From positions 9,424,390-9,488,389 of the forward strand of contig NW_023503409.1 in NCBI RefSeq assembly GCF_014529535.1: a DNA stretch of 64,000 bases, given 5' to 3'. Within the stretch, counting starts at the first letter, position 1; each line of letters begins with the position of its first letter. The translations under genes were made by a program, and so were the position numbers. Under the pieces are notes generated by a model. The model was not told the origin of the DNA. It did not search any database and saw only the letters and a list, made by a program, of their open reading frames with translations. Positions 23,107 to 33,595 of this stretch are shown in pieces. The DNA comes from Bradysia coprophila (Eukaryota > Arthropoda > Insecta > Diptera > Sciaridae).

Positions 23107-23480
23107 ACACTCTCCGTACTGTTGGTAATAGTAACATCAAGAGTATCGCAAATAACGTACTTCATGGTTCGTTGTGAATGGCTCTTGAACTAATGAAATG
23201 CTGTTGAAGGCTTGATTACGGTATACGTGGCATTGTTTTAATTCGGTTAATCGCTTTGATACTTTAGATATTAGAGAGTTTACGCTTTCGACGCATTATC
23301 TCACTTATAAATACATGTACAACACATGAAAACTTATTTTAAATATAAAACCCACACACAGCATGTCACTGCATCTGAGTTTACGTTATTCCACTTGAGT
23401 GTACCTCACTACTCATCTATACCAAATGATTATAATTGCCAGCAAATATCCCGTATAATCTTCAATCTTTTCCACTTTTT
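23107..23480 (-). pseudogene. 5' remnant of a duplicated ionotropic receptor gene
   Basis: Positions 23107-23480 align with 26338 to ~26890, which is the first ~57 coding bases plus the upstream region of the intact receptor gene. The ATG (23165-23163) and the MKYVI start are kept. A small frame change then follows, the coding similarity stops at about 23107, and a stop comes soon after. Shared upstream landmarks include GAAGGCTTGATTACGGTAT, TTCGGTTAATCGCTTTGAT and TCTCACTTATAAAT. The remaining ~1.77 kb of coding sequence is absent, so this is a truncated tandem duplicate. Confidence 0.75.
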
Positions 23481-24565
23481 CCATCTATAAAACAATTTCT
23501 CAATCAAAATTGCAGTTACACGGAAACTGTAATTTTGTAGAGTACCAGTCATTTATACATCATCTTCAAGGCCGTTTGAAATGCCATCCATGATTAGAAA
23601 TAACATCCAAGTTAAAAAAAATCATTCAAATGAATGAATGAACGAAACATTTAACGAACCTAAAGTGAGGCTAAGTGTACAAGTACGTATCTTGAAGATG
23701 ATCTATAGATAAGTCAAAGAGGATCTTAGTTTGCAGCAGCTCCAAGCAGCGTCAGGATATTCACGATATTCGTAGCCAAATTCTTCTTCGTATTAGCTTT
23801 TATTCACATTTATTTAAATATCATAGCACTTCAAAGCATGAACTAATTTACAAAATATTTGGAGGATATTAAACTATTGGAAAGCCGAATAAGGACAAGC
23901 TTACGACGTGTCCTGAAAAATTGTGCTTTCATCACGAGTTACGAACTACGTTTTTTGTAATATTACTAAATAGTAGTCGTGTCGTAGCTCATTTTAAAGG
24001 GAATTTCAAGAACTTTCAAACGAATGTAGTCGCATGTTCGGGCTACAACTCGCGAAATTGCCTAAAATCAATCGTCCAAAACAGATACACAAGTAACTAT
24101 TATATCGCTATTTTGAAGCATTGAATCGTCCCAAAAACCAATAGAAAAACAACTTTTTTTTTTGATAATATCATTGCTTGAACACTGCCTCAGTTAGATT
24201 TTAATAGGGTGGTGCCAAGCTAAGATGCGCGATTGTAATTTTTCGAAGGAGTATGATGTTTAAAATAGCATTCCCCAAATACGAAATGTTAAATTATTTC
24301 CAAGGAACAATTAATTAAGTTCAGTCATCTTAGATCATCCCCGTTTTTCTCTCTCTCTCCGTTTTTACCACGTTTTATTAGTACAAGCTAAGAAAACTTT
24401 GGGCTCCGTATTTTTTGTGATCCACCGAGTTGAGGATATGCATTACCTTCAGAGAGAAATTTACACGCGCCATGACACAAACTCACCACACCAAATAAAC
24501 AAATACTAACGCGAAGGCCTAAAGCCATTTCTATGATGTGCAGATGCAGAATGTCTACTACATAT
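23481..24565. other. Spacer between receptor remnant and intact receptor
   Basis: No gene recognised. The region is AT-rich; the short open frame at 23921-24124 (+) shows no domain character. Confidence 0.4.
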
Positions 24566-26395
24566 TTAATGTGTCGGCTTCAACTTATTAATTTGCGGTT
24601 GAATTTTGTTCCAAACTAGTTCGCAAATGAAAAAAATTCCACCCGCAATCCATCCACTCCAAATAATTGTTAACATGCCGCCAAAATCATTATAATCTGA
24701 ATGATTACTTGTAACTCGAAGACTAGCGTCTCTGTTTTTCATCAATATTGATACCTCCTTTTCGGTTGAGTCTGCTAATAACTTCCACAATATTCCATGA
24801 CAAATCAGGCGTTGGTGGATAACGCTTAGCGGCTCGACATATGGAAAATCGGGATTTATGGGAAACGTTGCGTAGTACTCAGCCAAAGTCTGATCTGTTA
24901 TCAAATAAAACGCTTTTAAGTTTAACCGTTTCTGCAGATTTAAAGAGAGGGTCAATGGCGAGGTTGTCGTAGCATATGCCACAGAATTGTTTAATTGTCC
25001 CATTTCCATCGCAAATTGGACCCGATTTGACTGATGCACTTTTTCGGTCCACCTTTGTCCGTTTAGCTTTTCCAGCCCTTCAATTGTGTCATTCACCCAA
25101 AGCAAATCTTTGGCTAAGATCGGTACCTGGGACTTGTATAGGTCGTCGACTGTTTTGATTTGACGCTGGTAAATTGGTATTGTAAGATAGCTCTTAAAGA
25201 CAGACAAAATTCCATTCACCATGATTAACCCGGTGAATGTTAACGGTACAACGATATAAATGTCTGCACGATGAAGTTGTCCATACTTTATGGCTGAATT
25301 GTCGTTCATCAAAAGATTCACGACGTCAACAACACATTGAACAAATGAAATTCGTTTGTTCGTGTGCAGATAAGCAGAAACGATTAACAGAAGCGATGAC
25401 GTCGCAATCACAACGAATATGTAACCGACGAGTACGCTCCACGTTGTATTTTGTAAATATGCCGAAATGCTTGTGTATGGCTGAGCATGAGGCACTAACA
25501 ACTGATACTTTGTAAAACTGTCTGGATATAACACTAACTTTTCAATTGATTTTACACTTATTCTAAACACTCCCGCATCTTCATTTATCTTCTTAAAATA
25601 TCCTGCTGCGTAAGTCTCTTCAGTCATATTTATTATGGACATTGATGCATTGAAAATGTGAAAAACGGTACGCCAAAAGTTAGCATGAAAATAGCTAAGT
25701 TCCATGTCATCGAATTTAAAAACCCGAAACGGATGGCGGTGATAATTCGGAATTTTATCGCCAGAGAAAAAATAATCTTCAAGCGAATCGCTTCCCGTCA
25801 AATTATCTAAAAACTTTGCTTCAAACGGATCGAATCGAAACATATTTAATAACGACGATGCAGCGTCGTCCTTAGCGTTCAAGAGAAATGCACAAAAAAT
25901 GTTCACAATCTTCTTACTCCAACTCCACTGAAACAGTTGCAATACCGATTCCATTGAACTGATGTTATTTTCGAAGAAAATTCCAATTTTTAATCTGTTC
26001 TTGCCGCGTTGAATCGAAATCACCTCATCCAAAATATTTGTTGCATACGTACCATTATTGGTAAATTTAAAGCTTAACTCGGCAGCCACGACAATTAAAA
26101 ATGTATTTGAGCCGGTGTCTGCCAATGTTTTTTGCAATTTCAGTTGCGTGGCGTTGAGTTTGTTTTTGTAATCGAAAATGTAGACTATTCGAGGTGTAAT
26201 GTACTCATTATCAGCCTTAGTGTTGATGGGAATGTATCGGTTTCGATCTTGCACAGAATCATCCACCAAAAAGATGTTGTGATCAAAGCAGAAGAACTCA
26301 TTCAGTCGATTGATAAGATTCGCTTCACGGCTGGACTGACTCCGTACTGTTGTCAATAGTAACCTCATGAGTGGCGCAAGTATAACGTACTTCAT
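24566..26395 (-). CDS. Divergent ionotropic receptor (IR family), intronless
   Basis: A single open frame of 609 aa. It begins with a hydrophobic leader (residues ~1-18), followed by a divergent N-terminal/ligand-binding half with several N-glycosylation sequons. Predicted membrane segments lie at ~319-344 (WSVLVGYIFVVIATSSLLLI), ~378-400 (IYIVVPLTFTGLIMVNGIL) and ~580-603 (MLTIIWSGWIAGGIFFICEL). This is the iGluR-derived topology of insect chemosensory IRs: S1, TM1, pore, TM2, S2, TM3 and a short cytoplasmic tail. The sequence LNGQRWTEKVHQSNRVQFAM lies in S2. I do not see the glutamate-binding Arg/Thr/Asp triad, which is expected for divergent IRs. Intronless structure is common for the lineage-expanded divergent subfamily. 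A ligand cannot be inferred. A truncated duplicate lies 3 kb away. Confidence 0.85.
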   Translation of the reverse strand: MKYVILAPLMRLLLTTVRSQSSREANLINRLNEFFCFDHNIFLVDDSVQDRNRYIPINTKADNEYITPRIVYIFDYKNKLNATQLKLQKTLADTGSNTFLIVVAAELSFKFTNNGTYATNILDEVISIQRGKNRLKIGIFFENNISSMESVLQLFQWSWSKKIVNIFCAFLLNAKDDAASSLLNMFRFDPFEAKFLDNLTGSDSLEDYFFSGDKIPNYHRHPFRVFKFDDMELSYFHANFWRTVFHIFNASMSIINMTEETYAAGYFKKINEDAGVFRISVKSIEKLVLYPDSFTKYQLLVPHAQPYTSISAYLQNTTWSVLVGYIFVVIATSSLLLIVSAYLHTNKRISFVQCVVDVVNLLMNDNSAIKYGQLHRADIYIVVPLTFTGLIMVNGILSVFKSYLTIPIYQRQIKTVDDLYKSQVPILAKDLLWVNDTIEGLEKLNGQRWTEKVHQSNRVQFAMEMGQLNNSVAYATTTSPLTLSLNLQKRLNLKAFYLITDQTLAEYYATFPINPDFPYVEPLSVIHQRLICHGILWKLLADSTEKEVSILMKNRDASLRVTSNHSDYNDFGGMLTIIWSGWIAGGIFFICELVWNKIQPQINKLKPTH

Positions 26396-27596
26396 GTTAC
26401 GATGTCAATGGCTGTTGAGCTAATGAAATGTTTTTGAAGGCTTGATTACGGTATGCGTAGCAATGTTTCATTCGGTTAATCGCTTTGATATTAGAGAGTT
26501 TGCGATTTCGACGTAATGTCTCACTTATAAATTCGAATTTATAATTGTACGTACATGTACGACACATGAAAACTTATTTTATGCAATTCAGTGATGATAT
26601 TTGCAACTTACGCAGCCTGTGTGCAATGTTATATGAACGTATTTTTTCGCACTAGTGCGATAAAGGATTTGCAAGGGATTTTCCTCGGATTGGCAATCTG
26701 ACATCTAGTGCGATATTACACCTTCATACGATTATTGTTACATAAATAACTATTAAATATAAAACCCTCACACTTAGCTGCACTGGACCTGAGGTTACCT
26801 TATTGCTCCTGAGTGCAACTCACTTCTCCTCGGTACCAAGTGATTTTAATTGCTAGTGAATGTCCCGACATCTTTAATCTCTTTAAACAGAAATAAATAA
26901 CGAAGTTCCAATCTTTTCCAACTTCAAAAACATCTGAAATCGTTGTAGTTGTTGTTGACGCATTATGCGAGCGCACGCAAACAAGTTTGATCAAGAAAAT
27001 TTTGAATGAAAACTGTCGGAATGATTCTACATGCATAAAATTGGGCTCATTTTGACTTTTCATGCATTTTTACAATGCAACTGCTCTTCGAAAACTGAAC
27101 TTTTTCATACGTGATTTGGGCGGCGATCAAAGGGAAATTTTTTCTCTGTTTTTCTATGTTTTACTATAGGCATTGATTAAATAGATTTGCTTTTCACCAC
27201 TACTTCTGAACCATTAACCGTAAACAAAAATTCTGCCCTGATCAAATTTCAAACCGCCGCCAAAACACAATGCTTATCGAGCAGCACCTCTAACCATTCG
27301 GCTATTGAGATAATGAGATACAATCGCAGTGAACCAATGTTTGAGCGTACATAAATGCAATCTACTTGATCTTTTATACAATATTTCGTTCTCACAGTAG
27401 AAGGTATGTTAAAGGTAGAGTTATGTTTTGCATTTCAAAAGCTCATTTTTCGCAACTAGTTCCATAAATTACTATTATAAACAATTGCACAAACTCTCTA
27501 TTGATAATTGACCGTTTGTACTCTTACTGTTATTTTATAATAGAGATCAATTACAGCACATCTGTGACTCATTTCCACAAAAATAATAACCGTAAT
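26396..27596. other. Upstream region of the ionotropic receptor
   Basis: The proximal ~500 bases are also present beside the truncated duplicate at 23159-23480, so they were duplicated with it. No further gene is seen. Confidence 0.5.
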
Positions 27597-28720
27597 CATG
27601 GCCCTACGTTAGTGAAGGGCCGTGACGCAAGTCCGTTCACACTGAAAAATTTGACAATTTTTTTTTTTCGTTGGACTGAGGAATCTAAAATCTAAATCTA
27701 GATCTTTTCCCCCTTTGCTCCTACTACTCCCAAAGTATTTTATCCGTAATCTGGGCATCCATACGAGTTCAACGAGCTATCACACGCCTCATAGGGTTAA
27801 GATTTGGCCGAGATATTAAATTTCAAAACTTGAAAATTTGTATGAAGAAATTGATTTCCATACATTTTGAAATAGATGAATCATTAGGTTGCATGGGTCC
27901 AGAAACAAAGAAATTTATTGACAAGTTGGGATCGTTGATGAAGAGAGCATCAGGGGAGCCACGTTCCAAAGATTATCTGTTGCAGAAAATTTCTATTGCT
28001 ATACAAAGAGGCAATGCGGCATGTATTCTTGGAACTTTAGGAAGTAATAGAGCAGATGATTTTTATTTATTGTAATATTTGTTGATTGAAAAGATCGTTT
28101 TTTTACTGACTGCGCCGTATGCGAGCAGTCTTTTTTTCGCTTTGAATAAATAAATTAAAATAAAAAAAAAGATGAATTTTACCAACCTTTGTCACTCTGT
28201 CACTTTGTTACAACGAAACTTTTGAATTTTCCGGTGGAAATTTTCAGGGTATGTCAAGGACGTAATTCTAAGAAACTAATTTGAAGGAATTTTCATAAAA
28301 GCTTATAATTTCGGAGCTATGAGCGTTTTAAGCAATTGAACTGTAGGACCCATAAAACTCAGAAAATATGGCAGATAGAAAGTTCGTTTAAAAGACAAAT
28401 TTATAGAGTTTCAGATTTCAGTCGACACGTGGTTCATGGTTTTCCTAAAAAGTCGTCTATTTGGGAGCTATGAGCGTTTTAAGTGCGAGCTATGTCAGCC
28501 ATAACTCGGAAAATACGGCAGATGGAAAGTTCGTTTAAAAGACAAAATTATAGAGTTTCACATTCTAGTCGACAATTGTTTTTCTATTCTATTTTCGTCA
28601 AATTTTCGATTTTCGTCAAAGTTTCGAATTTAGTAAAATTTTCGATTTTAGTCAAATGAAAGCTGGAAGGTTGAGATGAAAGAGAAAGTTATATAGTTTT
28701 GTAAGAAGAATTTTTTCGTT
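27597..28720. mobile_element. Family A element, copy 2 (left end, split by a LINE tail)
   Basis: The left terminus ATCATGGCCCTACGTTAGTG is at 27597, followed by GTGACGCAAGTCCGTTCACA. The internal sequence is the inverse of that at 47690-47880, then a shared block with the 19.0-19.9 kb region. It ends in a short diverged minisatellite (TTTTCGATTTTCGTCAAA type, ~28590-28660) and a tail AAATGAAAGCTGGAAGGTTG that recurs at 58247-58310. No right terminus was found. It is interrupted by the insertion at 27882-28170. Confidence 0.75.
27882..28170 (+). mobile_element. 5'-truncated non-LTR retrotransposon tail with TSD
   Basis: This insertion lies within family A copy 2. The family A sequence elsewhere (47700-47730, inverted) runs straight through the site. 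The flanks repeat GATGAAT (27875-27881 and 28171-28177). The insert ends in an A-rich tail (AATAAATTAAAATAAAAA...). It encodes ~63 residues ending in a stop at 28075, with GEPRSKDYLLQKISIAIQRG and NAACILGTLG, which I read as the C-terminal end of a reverse-transcriptase ORF. The 3' UTR (CTGACTGCGCCGTATGCGAG, AGCAGTCTTTTTTTCGC) recurs at 35345-35465. Confidence 0.75.
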
Positions 28721-28794
28721 CTAACTGCACAATATGATTGTCTATTATCCGCGACCAAATTCTAAAAAATCAAAGCCTACAAAAGAGCTGATAT

Positions 28795-29297
28795 CGCCCA
28801 AAACCACTTACAGTGGAGGTGTGACGCAAGTCCTGTTATCCACTTACAAAAGAACTGATATCGGTGTAGGTGACGCTTACAGATTCGACACGCAAAAAGA
28901 TATGCGTCACAAATGGCAGCTGATGAGGATAGTACGCAAAAGTTTTATCAGCAAAAATCTTACCAGAAAAATTTTAGGAAAAAAATTATAACAAAAAAAA
29001 TTTGCGTCACAAGTGGCAGATGTTGAGGAAGGAAAATTTTTAAAATTGTGAAATTAATTGCTTTAAAGAATGGAATTCAAACGGAAGAAAGCCGAATTAA
29101 GCATAATTTTCTTTCTAAAATTTTTCGGGTAAAATTTTTGTTGATCAAACTTTCGCGTGCTTGGTTCATCAGCTGCCATTTGTGACGCATATCTTTTTGC
29201 GTGTCGAATCTGTAAGCATTACCTACGCCGATATCAGTTCTTTTGTAAGTGGATAACAGGACTTGCGTCACACTTCCACTGTAAGTGGTTTTGGGCG
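28795..29297. mobile_element. Family B foldback, copy 2 (complete, 503 bp)
   Basis: A perfect-looking foldback with ends CGCCCAAAACCACTTACAG and complement ending at 29297. The arms are about 210 bp and pair along TCCTGTTATCCACTTAC, GATATCGGTGTAGGTGACG and ACAAATGGCAGCTGATGAGG. The two mirror-image open frames (28734-28991 + and 29077-29310 -) are translations of the two arms and not genes. Confidence 0.85.
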
Positions 29298-29662
29298 GTT
29301 GAGAATTCAAATTAATTGATCATTTAACAACGATTATTCATAATGTGAAAGTTGTTGATTATGTGTCATAATTACACATTTTTTATTCTGTAGATATCAC
29401 ACCCCGTGTAAAATTGTCGTTCCCGTAGGTAATAAATTAATAGAAAATCTCCATAAAGTTATAAGAAATAAAATGATAATAAATTGTTGATATCGATTTC
29501 TAGGCAATTGTTGACTTATACTTCGATTGTATGTATCATAAACGGGGCTCAAAATAGTATTATTTATTAAACAGGGCATCTGTTCAATTGCTTAAACAGA
29601 TATGCACGTAGGCCTCTTGTGGACCCATTGTGCCACCCATGTATCGTCATTATGCCAGAATA
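29298..29662 (-). other. Probable 3' UTR and flank of the non-LTR element
   Basis: On the minus strand the sequence after the ORF2 stop contains GTTTAATAAATAA (near 29560-29575), which could be the element's 3' end signal. The exact boundary and any target-site duplication could not be fixed by eye. Confidence 0.4.
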
Positions 29663-32600
29663 CTACACTCCGTACTTTTCCCGGAATCTTCCCGAACTAC
29701 ATATGTAGCTTAGGACATCCTTGGGGTGTAGTGATTTAATAGTACCGATTCTAAGTGTAAAATTGCCAAGACATTTGTACCTGGACTGGATAAATGCTGG
29801 GCATTGGCATAGGTAGTGGTCGGCTGAATCAATGTGTGCTCCACATAGATCACATCCTGAGTCCAGTCGTTTTCCTATATTCGTAAGATGCTTGTTAAAA
29901 TCAAAGTGACCCGTCATGACTCCTACATAAACTTTCAGCCTAGTTCTGCTAAGGTTAAGAAGAAACTTGGAGTGGTTCTTACGCAGTGTAACATTATTCT
30001 TCGATTGTTTGCATCCTTCTTGTTCATGCCAGTACTTAGTAGATTTCATGTATTTGTATCTGTTTATTTCGCGCTTAATAATTGATGGCGGAATTCCTAT
30101 TAATGGTTCAGGGATAAGTTCGATAGCAGTTTGTGCCCCTTGTTTGGCCAGTTCATCTGCTTTTTCGTTACCTATAATGCCCGAGTGTCCTGGCACCCAA
30201 GTGATGTTAACTTGGTTATCAACCGAGATGTCATCTAGTGATTGCCAGCACTTCAGGGTCAGAGCCGAACTTATTTTGACTGATTTAAATGCTTTGATGG
30301 CTGCCTGACTGTCTGTGTAGATTGAAATCACTTCATTTACTGTTCTAAGCTTTAAGACTTCATGACAACATTTGAGTATACCCGCGATTTCAGCTAAATA
30401 AATGGAGCTATATTTACCTAGCGGAATGGACAATTCCACTCTCGGCGCTTCGCAGAAGACACCTGCTCCCGCTTGATCATTTATCAAAGAGCCATCTGTG
30501 TAAAATTGTATGCCATTTGTCAGTGGCAGTAGGCTATCCTTCCAGTGGGATCTTTCAGGTATATTTAGTGTGAATTTGCGTTCGAATTTGAACATTGGGT
30601 TAACGTAGTCCGTCTTCAAATGGATGACTGGAAGAAATTGCTTGGACCTGTACCAAATTGCTGAATGTCCAGCGTCTTTAAGTTTGATATTAGAGTCCCT
30701 TTTGAGTCTACTAAGCACTGAAAGTGCCTCTGTTTCTATCAGAATGTGCAGAGGAGTAAGTTCGAGAATTACTTCTAAAGCTGCAGTGGGAGCAGAGTGC
30801 CATGCTCCAGTTATAGCTTTGCATGCCAATCGTTGAAATTTATTGAGCTTATCTATGACATTTTTAAGGCAACACTTGTGGTTCCATAGAAAGGAACCGT
30901 AGAGTAGAATAGGTCTAACAACCGAAGTGTAGATCCAATAGAGTACTTTAGGAGAAAGGCCCCACGATTTGCCATATGCTTTCCTACATTGCCAAAGTGC
31001 TATGGTAGCCTTGTGAATGCGATAATCAATATTGGGTATCCAGCTTAATGAGCAGTCCAGAATGACCCCTAGGTATTTCACTTCGTCCACCAATGAGATC
31101 GGTATACCGTTAATGGTTGGTACTCTGATAGCTTCTATTTTTCTTATACTTTTCCGGAAGAGAATCATTTTAGTCTTACCAGGATTAACCTCGAGTTCAT
31201 TTTCCAAGCACCACTTCGACACCTCGTTCAGAACTCCTTGAAGGATATCACAAAGAGTAGGTACGAACTTGCCTCTTAGGATCGTGGCTAAGTCATCGGA
31301 AAAACCTTCTGTTTGATATCCACGGCTATTAAGTGATTCAATTAGACCGTCAATTACCATGCACCATAAGAGAGGGGGGAGTACTCCACCTTGTGGACTG
31401 CCCTTGGTGACTACAATCGTTAGCTTTGTCTCACCGTAGCGAACAAAGACAATTCTGCTTTTTAGCATAAAAAAGATCCAATCTGTGATACCTGGATCAA
31501 TACCGAATTTACGACAAGCGTTCACGATCGCGAGGTACGTGATATAGTTAAAAGCGCCAGCTATATCGATAAAACATCCCAGTGCGTATTCATTTGTAAG
31601 TAGCGCAGCTTCTACAGTAGTAAGTAGATTATGCAGTGCGTTTTCACAAGACTTGCCCAGCTGATAGGCATGTTGTTGCGGTTGTAATTTTTTTATACTT
31701 AGTGGTCCGTCCCTAATATAACGATCAATGAGTTTTTCCAAAATTTTCAAGAAGAATGATGTCAGACTAATAGGCCTGAAGTTATTCGCTTTGGAGTAAT
31801 CAATGTTACCTGGCTTAGGTGTGAATGCTACTCTGGTTCCCCTCCACCTCTTGGGAACATATTTTAGGTGGAGACAAGCGGAATAGATTTGTCGTAATCT
31901 GTTAACGAAAAGATGAATGGACTTTTGTATTAGAGCAGGAAAAATTCCATCTTCGCCTGGTGACTTGAACGGTGCAAATGTGTTTACTGCCCAAGTTAAC
32001 CTGTCATTTGTAATTGTTTCTTGAATTAGTTTATCATTAGGAATGGCTGTTCCTAGAGGAACGTCCGGCAGAGGTTCTTCACCTTCGATGATTCTGCTGC
32101 CTGGGAAGTGCGAGGCTACAAGATGCCTGTACGTTTCGTCTAGAGTATCAGTATAATTACCTGATTGGAGTTGTAGAGATCCTACTAATTGGACTGGGTC
32201 CTTTGATAGAATTTTGAACATTTTGGCCGAGTCTCTAAGGTTATCAATAGCCGTACATTGTACTTTCCAGCCAACTCGTTCTTTCTTTTTCAGGGCCATT
32301 TTGTATTCTCGTTGAATCTTATAGAAATCGTCCCAGGTGACCTTGCTAAAAGGCGATTTTGCTGCGTTAAAGGCGCGACGAAGTTTTGACCTCAATGCTT
32401 TGTCTTCTGATGTATAATAAGGTAGTGAATGACCTGCTTTGTGTTTGTGAAGAGGACATGCATTTTCATATGAATCAACGATTTCAACGTGAACTTTTTC
32501 CACTTCTCTTTCTACATCGTCAGTACTAAGTAAAACTAGATTGGTAGGTTCCGGGCTAAGTTTACTCTGCAGAGTTTGAGTAAAAGTATTCCAGTTGGTC

Positions 32601-33331
32601 GCCGCTGGATTTCTGAAGAGAAGTGGTGGCTGCGTATCAAGATCTAGGTCAAACCGGATGCATTTGTGGTCCGAAGTTAGAATTTCGTCAGTGACTTTCC
32701 ATCCCGTGATATACGAGAACAGGTCGGGCGACGATAATGTCACGTCTAGAACTTCTGATCTGTTTTTAATTACGAATGTTGGTTTACATCCTACATTATT
32801 GATCATTAAGTCTGAGGAAAGAATGAATTCCAGGAGACTTTTGCCTCTTTCATTAATGTCCTTGCTTCCCCAGGCATGATGATGAGCATTAGCATCGATA
32901 CTACTTATTAGGGGAATTGCATTCGATTTGCAGTAGTTGATCAAGTTCATATATTCTTCTGTAGGTGGCTTTTCTATGGAATCATATGGAAAGTATGCAG
33001 AGCTAATCAGTAATTCAATGTCATTGCCAAATTTTTTAGCTCTTAGACGAGCTACACTTAAATCTCTGGTACACAGATGGTACAGCGGTTGTATTGTCCA
33101 GTCTTTTGAGATGTAAATACAAGCTCTAGGGGAGCCTTTACCTACTGCATGGACGACATTGCCTCTTCTCCTATTAAGTCCCTGGATTTTTCCTGATCTA
33201 AAGGAAGGTTCTTGCAGAAGGGCAATGAATGATACTTTCTTGTTGAGGATCCTATTTAAGTCGGCGGTGGGTGTGGCGGACTTGTGTAAGTTAATTTGGT
33301 AAAATTCTAATTTTTTATTTCGTTGCGGCAT
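29663..33331 (-). CDS. Non-LTR retrotransposon ORF2: endonuclease, reverse transcriptase, RNase H (LOA/I group)
   Basis: One uninterrupted frame of 1222 aa. An APE-type endonuclease occupies residues ~1-230 (QINLHKSATPTADLN, catalytic Glu41 in LLQEPS, DANAHH at 146-151, SDH at 220-222). Reverse transcriptase runs ~430-760 (NNFRPISLTS, FIDIAGAFNYI, KGSPQGGVLPPLLW). Its catalytic box reads FSDD at 677-680 where YADD is usual. RNase H covers ~940-1070 with all four carboxylates in place (YTDGS 944-948, AEIAG, YTDSQ, GNEKADELA) plus GHSG. A C-terminal CCHC-like motif CDLCGAHIDSADHYLCQC is near 1175. EN plus RT plus RNase H plus terminal CCHC fits the LOA/I group. The frame has no stop, so this copy is recent. 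Confidence 0.9.
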   Translation of the reverse strand: MPQRNKKLEFYQINLHKSATPTADLNRILNKKVSFIALLQEPSFRSGKIQGLNRRRGNVVHAVGKGSPRACIYISKDWTIQPLYHLCTRDLSVARLRAKKFGNDIELLISSAYFPYDSIEKPPTEEYMNLINYCKSNAIPLISSIDANAHHHAWGSKDINERGKSLLEFILSSDLMINNVGCKPTFVIKNRSEVLDVTLSSPDLFSYITGWKVTDEILTSDHKCIRFDLDLDTQPPLLFRNPAATNWNTFTQTLQSKLSPEPTNLVLLSTDDVEREVEKVHVEIVDSYENACPLHKHKAGHSLPYYTSEDKALRSKLRRAFNAAKSPFSKVTWDDFYKIQREYKMALKKKERVGWKVQCTAIDNLRDSAKMFKILSKDPVQLVGSLQLQSGNYTDTLDETYRHLVASHFPGSRIIEGEEPLPDVPLGTAIPNDKLIQETITNDRLTWAVNTFAPFKSPGEDGIFPALIQKSIHLFVNRLRQIYSACLHLKYVPKRWRGTRVAFTPKPGNIDYSKANNFRPISLTSFFLKILEKLIDRYIRDGPLSIKKLQPQQHAYQLGKSCENALHNLLTTVEAALLTNEYALGCFIDIAGAFNYITYLAIVNACRKFGIDPGITDWIFFMLKSRIVFVRYGETKLTIVVTKGSPQGGVLPPLLWCMVIDGLIESLNSRGYQTEGFSDDLATILRGKFVPTLCDILQGVLNEVSKWCLENELEVNPGKTKMILFRKSIRKIEAIRVPTINGIPISLVDEVKYLGVILDCSLSWIPNIDYRIHKATIALWQCRKAYGKSWGLSPKVLYWIYTSVVRPILLYGSFLWNHKCCLKNVIDKLNKFQRLACKAITGAWHSAPTAALEVILELTPLHILIETEALSVLSRLKRDSNIKLKDAGHSAIWYRSKQFLPVIHLKTDYVNPMFKFERKFTLNIPERSHWKDSLLPLTNGIQFYTDGSLINDQAGAGVFCEAPRVELSIPLGKYSSIYLAEIAGILKCCHEVLKLRTVNEVISIYTDSQAAIKAFKSVKISSALTLKCWQSLDDISVDNQVNITWVPGHSGIIGNEKADELAKQGAQTAIELIPEPLIGIPPSIIKREINRYKYMKSTKYWHEQEGCKQSKNNVTLRKNHSKFLLNLSRTRLKVYVGVMTGHFDFNKHLTNIGKRLDSGCDLCGAHIDSADHYLCQCPAFIQSRYKCLGNFTLRIGTIKSLHPKDVLSYICSSGRFREKYGV

Positions 33332-33595
33332 GGTAGGTTTGTAAAGGGTTGTTATGATGGTTTATTCAGAAGAACAACTTTACCTTTGAGACGGAATTCT
33401 GAGTCAGTGTTTGTCCTCGTTGTCTTTACCAGCAGGCCGAAAATTCTTATTCTTGATGCCTTTATTTTCTTAAATTTTACTTCAATAATGAAAGACTCAT
33501 AATAAGCTCGATAATAAGTATGCTGCCATTTATTGCCGGGTAATAATGATTTACTTATGAAGGCTAACAATAATTCGATAACGAATGTCTGCAAT

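Noticed and set aside
28734-29310. Mirror-image open frames with VTQVLLSTYKRTDIGVGDAY
   Set aside because: They come from the inverted arms of family B and recur at 17618-17800; no separate protein is plausible.
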